Assembly (NCBI GenBank): GCA_937906765.1
Contig: CALCUV010000183.1
Span: forward strand, 1-5,510
DNA from: an uncultured Prevotella sp.
GTDB lineage: Bacteria > Bacteroidota > Bacteroidia > Bacteroidales > Bacteroidaceae
DNA: 5,510 nt
Direction of reading: 5' to 3'
Position 1 is the first letter of the stretch. Every line of letters starts with the position of its first letter. Position numbers and translations under genes: made by a program. This document shows positions 1 through 4,340 of the stretch, piece by piece. The notes beneath the pieces were generated by a model. The model was given only the letters and a program-made list of their open reading frames with translations. It had not been told where the DNA came from and made no database searches.

Positions 1-35
1 TGTGACTGGAGTTCAGACGTGTGCTCTTCCGATCT
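1..35. other. Illumina adapter sequence (assembly artefact)
   Basis: Bases 2-35 match the 34-base Illumina TruSeq read-2/index adapter exactly, from GTGACTGGAG at the left to CTCTTCCGATCT at the right. The leading T fits the preceding primer or index base. Genomic sequence starts at base 36. The adapter alters the reading frame next to it: read on the minus strand it adds six codons (IGRAHV) and a stop to the truncated gene beside it. This is synthetic sequence and marks a true contig end. Confidence 0.97.
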
Positions 36-642
36 GTTGGGCACGCGCAATTAAGGGTGCGTAGGTCATAGAATGCGGGAACTTTTCGCTGGCATTCTCT
101 GTGCAATGAAGCATAGCGATGCGGGGCGTCTCGATTTGCAAACGGCGACACATTTCTGTGATATAACCAATCTGGGCAGCGCGTTGTTCTTCCGTAGGAT
201 AAGGCAAAACGGCAGCATCACTGATTAAGAGGAAGCGCTCTAACTTGGGCACTTCCATAACAGCTATGTGCGACATCACGCGTCCCTTTGGCAAAATTCC
301 TTCTTCCTTATTGAGGATAGCACGAAGCAACACGTCGGTATTTACCAACGCTTTCATCATCGCATTAGCACGTCCGTCGCGCACGGCTTTCACTGACAAG
401 CGCGCAGCTTCCATAGCGTCGGCAGCATATTCAAATTCAATGCTGTCAGCATACTGTTCCCAATCCGCAGGAAGGGGCATTTTCGATTTATCTCCCACCA
501 ACAATAACTTCACCCAACCTTCGCGAAGCGCCATAAAGACAGCCTCCATCGAGTGTTCGTCATGGGGATAAACAACTACCAAACGCTTGGGATTACGCGC
601 CTCAGAAAGGTGCGCTATAAGCGAAGAAAATGATTTAATCAT
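36..642 (-). CDS. ptb: Phosphate butyryltransferase, 3'-truncated at contig end
   Basis: Ptb converts butyryl-CoA (or related acyl-CoA) and phosphate to the acyl phosphate, which butyrate kinase then uses to make ATP in the cytoplasm. About 202 genuine residues remain of a family usually near 300, so roughly the last third is missing. Visible family features include the N-terminal VVVYPHDEHSMEAV segment (residues 22-35), MKALVNTDVLLRAIL (96-110), LPKGRVMSHIAV (117-128), SDAAVLPYPT (141-150) and HCTENASEKFPHS (179-191), typical of the PTA_PTB fold. The apparent C-terminal IGRAHV and stop are adapter-encoded, not real. The ATG at 642-640 is the first Met and lies just downstream of a possible -7 element. 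Butyrate kinase (buk) would be expected beyond the left edge. Phosphate acetyltransferase is the alternative; the overall resemblance favours Ptb. Confidence 0.85.
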
Positions 643-664
643 AAGTCTATTTTTATATCCTCAG

Positions 665-672
665 CAAAATTA
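665..672 (-). promoter_or_regulatory. Possible -7 promoter element of ptb
   Basis: On the minus strand this reads TAATTTTG, matching the Bacteroidetes -7 consensus TAnnTTTG, 22 bases before the ptb ATG. Transcription would start near 658-660 and give a leader of about 17 nt. No TTTG or TTG is seen at the expected -33 distance, where the sequence is C- and T-rich, so support is moderate. Confidence 0.4.
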
Positions 673-713
673 CAATTTTTAAGGGAGAAAGGGGAAGGGA
701 TGTATATTTTTTT

Positions 714-741
714 AGAGTACAGAGAACAAAGTACAGAGTAC
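714..741. repeat. Tandem 7-mer array, four units
   Basis: Four contiguous heptamers in exact phase: AGAGTAC, AGAGAAC, AAAGTAC, AGAGTAC (minus strand GTACTCT, GTACTTT, GTTCTCT, GTACTCT). The array lies between the ptb promoter region and the inverted repeat at 746-781, so it would be transcribed as the tail of the nucleoside kinase message. Its role is unknown. Confidence 0.75.
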
Positions 742-745
742 AACT

Positions 746-781
746 ACCATCCGGACGGCACTCGAGCGCCGTCCGGATGGT
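746..781 (-). terminator. 14-bp perfect inverted repeat, possible terminator
   Basis: Bases 746-759 (ACCATCCGGACGGC) are exactly complementary to 768-781, with an 8-base centre that contains CTCGAG. The GC-rich hairpin lies 65 bases past the nucleoside kinase stop codon and before the ptb promoter, a natural place for a terminator. No T-run follows the hairpin in either direction, so it is not a textbook intrinsic terminator. It could instead stabilise the mRNA 3' end or bind a protein as a palindrome. Confidence 0.45.
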
Positions 782-785
782 TCTC

Positions 786-841
786 ACAACCTTAAAACCT
801 TAAAGCGAAGCGCCCTTATAACCTCAAAACCTTATAACCTT
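786..841 (-). repeat. Tandem 8-mer array behind the nucleoside kinase gene
   Basis: The array is 56 bases, exactly seven 8-base registers. On the plus strand the units are ACAACCTT, AAAACCTT, two degenerate units (802-817, AAAGCGAA and GCGCCCTT), ATAACCTC, AAAACCTT and ATAACCTT. On the minus strand, the sense strand of the adjacent gene, the consensus is RAGGTTWT. It begins four bases after the stop codon of the kinase gene. A related array lies behind tcdA (4176-4215) in the same orientation relative to its gene. Confidence 0.8.
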
Positions 842-845
842 ACCC

Positions 846-2507
846 TTAATACCTAAACGTACTTCCCCCCAAGAACTCGCGCAACAATGATGTGGGCGGA
901 AGGGCTTGGATAGAGATAGGATTGAGGTAGGAAAGGAATTTGCGCAAGCGGATAGCCTCAGTGTATTCGGGCGCTGTTTCAGGAACTTCTTCGAGTAAGG
1001 GAAGGGCTTGTTCGCGAAGCACACCGAATTCAAAAAGCATGGCGGTGTTGATCATCACATCGGCTTCTTCCTGGAAGGGGAATATCCACTTTTCTTCGCC
1101 TGCACGAACGGAGGGCCAGCGAGAGATAGTGTCGCGAGCGGAACAGCCACGGTATTTGTGGTCACGCACAATGCGGCGCAACAATCTGTTGTCCGTAGTG
1201 GGAATATAGTTATGGTTGTCGAGCAGAATGGTGGTCAGTGCCGACGCATAGATTTTAAATTTGTTTTCGGCGGGAATATTTTCTGTCAATGCGGGATTTA
1301 AGGCGTGAATACCCTCAAGGATGAAGATGGTTTCGGAAGTGGGGTTCACAACATTCCCACTCATTTCGCTCTTACCCGTTTGGAAGTTATAACGAGGCAG
1401 TTCTACGGATTCGCCCTTGATAAGCGCGTTCATCTGTTCGGTAAAGAGCGGGATGTTCATGGCATAAACGCTCTCGTAGTCGTAGTTGCCATTTTCATCG
1501 AGTGGCGTCTTTTCGCGATCCACAAAGTAATCGTCGAGCGAAATGGGCACTGGGCGCTTTCCGCATGCCATGAGCTGCACACTAAGTCGCTTTGAAGTCG
1601 TTGTCTTACCGCTTGACGAAGGACCGGCAATAAGAATCACCTTCCACTTTGGGTTTTCCGCAATCTGGTCTGCCAATCGGCTGATCATCTTTTCCTGAAG
1701 CGCTTCGCTCACATTGATAAGGTCGTTGGCATATCCTGCAGCACACGCCGCATTCAATTCTCCGATGGTCGTCACTCCGAGAATCTTCTGCCAACTATGC
1801 TGTTGGCGGAACACGTCAAACATCTTTGGTTGATCGCGCATCGGTCGCAACTGCGAGGGATTATTAGAATCGGGCACACGAATCAAGATGCCGTCGCCAT
1901 AAGGGATAATGTCGAAAAGGTAAATCTGAGAGGTGCGCACGAGGAGCGAACCGTAGAAATAGTTCGCCACATCGCCCAGCGTATAATAATGTGTGTAGAG
2001 ACGACCACAACTTTCCAGCAACTTGGCTTTATTCTCCAACCCCGCATCACGGAATAATTTTACCGCCTCATCCGTATGCGCGGTCAAACGATGGAAAGGA
2101 AGGTCATCGCTAATAATTTCCTGCATGCGCACTTTCAGTTGCTCTACCTGTTCTGGCGTAATACCTCCAGGCAAGTCTATATGGCAATAATACCCATTGC
2201 TCACGGGATTTTCAATGCGTAACATGGCATCGGGGAAAAGGTCATGCGCTGCCTTGTAAAGCACGAAGAAGACGGAGCGTGTGTAAGTGCGGTGGCCTGA
2301 AGGCGAAGTGATATCTAAGTATTCAATATCCTTGTCGTTGAACAACACGAAGTGTAATCCTTCTACCTTATTATTTACCTTCGCACTCGTAGATCCGAAC
2401 GGCATTTTGAGTTCCAGAAGTTCATACACTTCTTCAAGGTTAAAGCCCATGGGCACTTTATGCGTGCGACCTGTATTTGCACAACGAATGTTAATAGTTT
2501 TTGCCAT
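846..2507 (-). CDS. Nucleoside (uridine) kinase with ThrRS-like N-terminus
   Basis: Probably a cytoplasmic ATP-dependent nucleoside kinase of the uridine kinase/phosphoribulokinase superfamily, acting in nucleotide salvage; the substrate is inferred. The 553-aa protein is complete. Residues 1 to about 65 resemble a TGS domain, and about 70-215 resemble the second additional domain of threonyl- and alanyl-tRNA synthetases, including NGYYCHIDLP (104-113) and YTLGDVANYFYGSLL (175-189). The kinase half begins near 285, with Walker A GPSSSGKT (295-302), SLDDYF (323-328), FILEGIHAL (395-403) and DNRLLRRIVRD (439-449), the last resembling the lid arginine region. This fused architecture is known in Bacteroidetes and Firmicutes. 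ATG at 2507-2505 is the first Met of the TGS-like domain. A promoter at 2601-2633 predicts a leader of about 90 nt. An 8-mer repeat lies in that leader (2515-2530) and its complement follows the stop. Confidence 0.9.
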   Translation of the reverse strand: MAKTINIRCANTGRTHKVPMGFNLEEVYELLELKMPFGSTSAKVNNKVEGLHFVLFNDKDIEYLDITSPSGHRTYTRSVFFVLYKAAHDLFPDAMLRIENPVSNGYYCHIDLPGGITPEQVEQLKVRMQEIISDDLPFHRLTAHTDEAVKLFRDAGLENKAKLLESCGRLYTHYYTLGDVANYFYGSLLVRTSQIYLFDIIPYGDGILIRVPDSNNPSQLRPMRDQPKMFDVFRQQHSWQKILGVTTIGELNAACAAGYANDLINVSEALQEKMISRLADQIAENPKWKVILIAGPSSSGKTTTSKRLSVQLMACGKRPVPISLDDYFVDREKTPLDENGNYDYESVYAMNIPLFTEQMNALIKGESVELPRYNFQTGKSEMSGNVVNPTSETIFILEGIHALNPALTENIPAENKFKIYASALTTILLDNHNYIPTTDNRLLRRIVRDHKYRGCSARDTISRWPSVRAGEEKWIFPFQEEADVMINTAMLFEFGVLREQALPLLEEVPETAPEYTEAIRLRKFLSYLNPISIQALPPTSLLREFLGGSTFRY

Positions 2508-2514
2508 AGCGATT

Positions 2515-2530
2515 GAGGTTTTAAGGTTAT
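2515..2530 (+). repeat. Two-unit 8-mer repeat in the kinase 5' leader
   Basis: The plus strand reads GAGGTTTT AAGGTTAT, followed by a degenerate GAGGGTGG. These units belong to the same family as the arrays at 786-841 and 4176-4215, but here they are antisense to the adjacent gene, ending 7 bases before its ATG. The kinase leader RNA thus contains AUAACCUUAAAACCUC where a ribosome would bind. Confidence 0.7.
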
Positions 2531-2600
2531 GAGGGTGGGAGATTCAGAGAACCATTCGGATTCTAATAAAAATACTGTTCTCATCCGCGCCTCTTGACTA

Positions 2601-2633
2601 CAAAGGTAAACCTAATTTTTCGCCCCACACAAA
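2601..2633 (-). promoter_or_regulatory. Bacteroidetes-type promoter of the nucleoside kinase gene
   Basis: On the minus strand there is a -33 element TTTG (2633-2630), a 21-base spacer, then TACCTTTG (2608-2601), an exact match to the TAnnTTTG -7 consensus. The predicted transcription start is near 2595, giving a leader of about 90 nt before the ATG at 2507. Both elements and the spacing fit the Bacteroidetes primary sigma factor consensus. Confidence 0.75.
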
Positions 2634-2704
2634 TTTTAGCGCTAAAAAGAAGGAAGGGACACATTTACAGCGCATCATCATTCAGGAATCTGCAATTTTT
2701 CAAG

Positions 2705-2713
2705 TTTTCCACA
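2705..2713 (+). promoter_or_regulatory. DnaA box (TTTTCCACA), outlying left copy
   Basis: Exact match to TTWTNCACA, just left of the AT-rich tract. It is identical to the boxes at 3008 and 3020, so the AT-rich tract is bracketed by DnaA boxes on both sides. Confidence 0.6.
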
Positions 2714-2723
2714 ATCCCCATCC

Positions 2724-2760
2724 TTTCTATATATATTCTATTTATTTCTTGTTGTTTCTT
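2724..2760. other. AT-rich tract, candidate DNA unwinding element
   Basis: This stretch is almost free of G and C and includes a TATATATA run at 2728-2735, followed by T-rich sequence. It is the most AT-rich part of the intergenic region and lies between the DnaA boxes at 2705 and 2811. A 7-bp inverted repeat with a 2-base centre (TTTCTTC TG GAAGAAA, 2755-2770) borders it. The role as unwinding element is inferred from composition and position only; the AT-rich stretch at 2844-2863 is an alternative. Confidence 0.45.
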
Positions 2761-2810
2761 CTGGAAGAAAGGAAGAAAAGATTATGTTGATTGTTATAGG
2801 GCGGGGATAG

Positions 2811-2938
2811 TGTGGATAATTGTTGAGGGGGCGTTATAGGTGCTTAATTTTAAGGAATTTTTGTGAACCTTAACGGTGTTGAAAAGTGTGGATAACGCGG
2901 TGGGAAACGAAGGGTTTGAGGTGTTGAAAGGTGGATAA
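2811..2938 (-). promoter_or_regulatory. Three minus-strand DnaA boxes
   Basis: The plus strand shows TGTGGATAA at 2811-2819 and 2887-2895, each the reverse complement of the perfect box TTATCCACA. GGTGGATAA at 2930-2938 is a one-mismatch copy (TTATCCACC). All three share orientation. Spacings are 76 and 43 bases, near seven and four helical turns. Confidence 0.8.
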
Positions 2939-2939
2939 C
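2875..2939 (+). repeat. Direct repeat carrying DnaA boxes (iteron-like)
   Basis: GGTGTTGAAAAGTGTGG followed by ATAAC (2875-2896) recurs as GGTGTTGAAAGGTGGATAAC (2920-2939) with a 2-base contraction, 45 bases downstream. Each copy ends in a DnaA box, so the shared part extends about 10 bases past the box itself. A looser relative of the first half (TGTTGAGG) follows the box at 2811. Confidence 0.7.
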
Positions 2940-2972
2940 TCTTGTTGGGGAGGGAGTGTTCCGTCGGGATAG

Positions 2973-3028
2973 TTATCAACAAAGTTCTCCACTGTGTTTT
3001 CCCCTATTTTTCCACAGAGTTTTCCACA
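2973..3028 (+). promoter_or_regulatory. Three plus-strand DnaA boxes, two in close tandem
   Basis: TTATCAACA (2973-2981, one mismatch to TTATCCACA) is followed by two identical TTTTCCACA boxes at 3008-3016 and 3020-3028. The last two are 12 bases apart start to start, about one helical turn. A weak TTCTCCACT (2985-2993) between them has two mismatches. These boxes face the minus-strand group at 2811-2938. Confidence 0.75.
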
Positions 3029-3049
3029 GTTTGAAAAAGGAAAATGATA

Positions 3050-3084
3050 GAGGGGGTGCCAAAAGAATTTTTACAGACCCCCTC
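3050..3084. repeat. 8-bp inverted repeat at the edge of the palindromic element
   Basis: GAGGGGGT (3050-3057) is perfectly complementary to ACCCCCTC (3077-3084) across a 19-base loop. The right arm belongs to the element at 3071-3236; the left arm (GAGGGGGTGCC) resembles the element's own GGGGAGGTGCCC at 3204-3215. It may be a remnant of a second copy of the same repeat. Confidence 0.5.
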
Positions 3085-3236
3085 CGCAACTTCGTTGCTC
3101 GTCCCCCTAACTTATGGGGACATTTTGTTTAGTCTGTCTCGTTTAATTTTTCAATTTGGAACAACAAATGATTGGAAGTATATAAAATTCCTCCCCGAAG
3201 TTAGGGGAGGTGCCCAAAGGGCGGATGGGTCTGTAA
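3071..3236. repeat. 166-bp MITE-like element with inverted ends and hairpins
   Basis: The ends are perfect 10-base inverted repeats (TTACAGACCC at 3071-3080, GGGTCTGTAA at 3227-3236); the match resumes with TCCGC (3083-3087) against GCGGA (3221-3225). Four small hairpins lie inside: GCAAC/GTTGC (3086-3098), GTCCCC/GGGGAC (3101-3121), CCTCCCC/GGGGAGG (3190-3210) and GCCC/GGGC (3212-3222). The second and third have related loops (CTAACTT and its complement GAAGTTA), so each half mirrors the other. The middle (about 3122-3189) is AT-rich. I recall similar CCTCCCC-TAACTT repeats in Bacteroidetes intergenic regions. No clear target-site duplication is visible. It may be a non-autonomous mobile element or a large cruciform repeat. 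Confidence 0.65.
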
Positions 3237-3284
3237 TAATGAGTCAACTGCTATATTTTTCCCTAAAAAAGATGTTTTTCAGTG

Positions 3285-3301
3285 GTTTCACAAAGTGAAA
3301 C
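3285..3301. repeat. 7-bp hairpin between the palindromic element and tcdA
   Basis: GTTTCAC and GTGAAAC flank a 3-base AAA loop. The dyad lies about 150 bases before tcdA. It is not followed by a T-run. It could be an operator-like site or simply part of the origin's right border; nothing decides between these. Confidence 0.5.
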
Positions 3302-3315
3302 AGAAATGAAATTAG

Positions 3316-3343
3316 GTAAAACAGAATTTAAATTTAGTTTTAC
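3316..3343. repeat. 7-bp inverted repeat around an AT-only palindrome
   Basis: GTAAAAC (3316-3322) pairs with GTTTTAC (3337-3343). The 14-base loop contains the 10-base palindrome AATTTAAATT (3325-3334). With the hairpin at 3285-3301 it makes two dyads within 60 bases upstream of tcdA, a possible regulator binding region. Function not known. Confidence 0.5.
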
Positions 3344-3423
3344 TTTGTGAGCGGAAAAACTAACTTAGCGTGGCGGATGAAGAATTTACGGCGCCCCACA
3401 CAATATATATCAGATATAAATTT

Positions 3424-3431
3424 TAACTTTG
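3424..3431 (+). promoter_or_regulatory. Probable -7 promoter element of tcdA
   Basis: TAACTTTG matches the Bacteroidetes TAnnTTTG consensus exactly and ends 5 bases before the ATG at 3437. The implied transcription start falls at or within a few bases of that ATG, so the message would be leaderless or nearly so. No TTTG is seen at -33; the region there is AT-rich (caatatatat). This position also argues against starting translation at the upstream GTG at 3347. Confidence 0.5.
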
Positions 3432-3436
3432 CAAGT

Positions 3437-4177
3437 ATGATGCAACAAGAAATATTCAGCAGGTCGGAACGCCTTTTGGGCGTTGCAGGAATGGAGCGCC
3501 TTCGCTCACTTCGCGCCATCGTTTTTGGAGTTGGCGGAGTGGGTAGTTGGGTGGCCGAAGCGTTGGTGCGTACGGGAGTCGTGCATGTTACGATTGTCGA
3601 TTCTGACAATGTGGCAGTGTCTAACATCAATCGCCAACTTCCTGCCACGACGCTTACTGTGGGTCAACCCAAGGTGGAAGCCTTGAAGCGCCATTTGCTG
3701 GAGGTGAACCCCGAAGCCAAAATTACGGCGCTGAATATGATTTATAGTGCGGAGAATGCGCCCATGTTTGAACTTGAAAACTATGATTACATCGTTGATT
3801 GCATAGATAGTTTGCAACATAAGGCGGCGCTGATTCTTCATGCCACTTCCCTTCCCGCAAAGTTCTTTTCCTCAATGGGCGCCGCCTTAAAGATGGACCC
3901 CACTCGCATACAAGTGGCGGAATTTTGGAAGGTTAAGGGTTGCCCTTTGGCGGCCGCTTTGCGCCGAAGAATTAAGAAGAAGGGCACCTTCCCGAAGAAG
4001 AAGTTTAAATGTGTCTTCAGCGAAGAACTCTTGGAGAATCGTGCCGACACGGAAGTCAGCGTCGGCGGAACATGGGACGCTCAGAAGGCACAAATCAACG
4101 GTTCGCTCATGCACATTACCGCTATTTATGGTTTAACCCTGGCGGGATTAATAATTCAAGATATATATAATGGTTGA
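3437..4177 (+). CDS. tcdA: tRNA threonylcarbamoyladenosine dehydratase TcdA
   Basis: TcdA (also CsdL) is a cytoplasmic E1-like enzyme that uses ATP to cyclise t6A at position 37 of ANN-decoding tRNAs to ct6A. The 246-aa protein shows the ThiF/MoeB/HesA nucleotide fold: GVGGVGSW (residues 31-38), the acidic strand end DSDNV (55-59), SNINRQ (62-67, with the conserved Arg), VDCIDS (120-125) and SSMGAALKMDP (145-155). It lacks the paired CxxC zinc motifs of MoeB and ThiF, as expected for TcdA. Start choice: the frame is open to a GTG at 3347, but family proteins begin just before the RSERLLG segment and a -7 element sits at 3424-3431. ATG 3437 or the adjacent ATG 3440 is therefore preferred. The TGA stop overlaps the first unit of an 8-mer array. 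An LTA-synthase-like gene follows after 163 bases. Confidence 0.93.
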   Translation: MMQQEIFSRSERLLGVAGMERLRSLRAIVFGVGGVGSWVAEALVRTGVVHVTIVDSDNVAVSNINRQLPATTLTVGQPKVEALKRHLLEVNPEAKITALNMIYSAENAPMFELENYDYIVDCIDSLQHKAALILHATSLPAKFFSSMGAALKMDPTRIQVAEFWKVKGCPLAAALRRRIKKKGTFPKKKFKCVFSEELLENRADTEVSVGGTWDAQKAQINGSLMHITAIYGLTLAGLIIQDIYNG

Positions 4178-4215
4178 GGTTATGAGGTTGTAAGGTTATA
4201 AGGTTTTAAGGTTAT
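4176..4215 (+). repeat. Tandem 8-mer array overlapping the tcdA stop codon
   Basis: Five units in exact phase: GAGGTTAT, GAGGTTGT, AAGGTTAT, AAGGTTTT, AAGGTTAT (consensus RAGGTTWT). The first two bases are the last two of the tcdA stop codon TGA. Orientation relative to the upstream gene matches the array behind the nucleoside kinase gene (786-841). Confidence 0.85.
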
Positions 4216-4340
4216 TGACAGAGAGTAAAATTTTTTCCACTGTCTTAACCATTCTACCACCATCTTTTCCCCATCCCTCTTCAAAACCTCATCATCCTAA
4301 AACATTCTCACCCCTAACTTCTAAAATCTGCACCCAAGAT
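4216..4340 (+). other. Spacer between tcdA and the LTA-synthase-like gene
   Basis: The spacer is C- and T-rich on the plus strand. It holds a single reversed 8-mer unit (AAAACCTC, 4283-4290) and a weak 5-bp dyad (GACAG 4217-4221 with CTGTC 4240-4244). I see no TAnnTTTG element, no intrinsic terminator and no Shine-Dalgarno sequence, so the two genes may be co-transcribed. Confidence 0.5.

Larger units (their letters stand above)
2705..3028. other. oriC: Candidate chromosomal replication origin (oriC), DnaA-box cluster
   Basis: About 320 gene-free bases hold seven DnaA-box-like 9-mers: five fit TTWTNCACA exactly and two have one mismatch. Left-half boxes at 2811, 2887 and 2930 lie on the minus strand; boxes at 2973, 3008 and 3020 lie on the plus strand, as does an outlying one at 2705. 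An AT-rich tract (2724-2760) could be the unwinding element. Flanking genes run away from the cluster on both sides, as at replication origins. By eye, the plus strand becomes clearly G-rich to the right. No dnaA or dnaN gene is in the window. A smaller DnaA-regulated region or a plasmid or phage origin is possible, but the housekeeping genes on both sides argue for the chromosome. Confidence 0.75.

Noticed and set aside
714..841. Repeat arrays at 714-841 as a CRISPR array
   Set aside because: The units are 7 and 8 bases with no spacers; they are simple tandem repeats.
2594..2839. Open frame of 81 codons (plus strand) left of the DnaA boxes
   Set aside because: It begins inside the divergent kinase promoter, crosses the AT-rich tract and a DnaA box, and has no recognisable protein features.
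2794..2982. Open frame of 62 codons (minus strand) across the DnaA boxes
   Set aside because: Its composition follows the repeated DnaA boxes and their flanks; no family resemblance or start context is seen.
3044..3298. Open frame of 84 codons (plus strand) over the palindromic element
   Set aside because: It spans the inverted ends and hairpins of the element at 3071-3236, so it is best explained as chance translation of a repeat.
3347..3436. 30-codon upstream extension of tcdA from GTG 3347
   Set aside because: The segment is unlike the TcdA N-terminus and contains the -7 element, so it is more likely promoter DNA.
4231..4240. TTTTCCAC-T near 4233 as an eighth DnaA box
   Set aside because: It has a mismatch in the conserved CACA core and lies alone over 1 kb from the cluster.
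4216..4244. TTGACA-like hexamer and GACAG/CTGTC dyad after tcdA as promoter or terminator
   Set aside because: There is no -10 or -7 element at suitable spacing, and the 5-bp stem with an 18-base loop is too weak.
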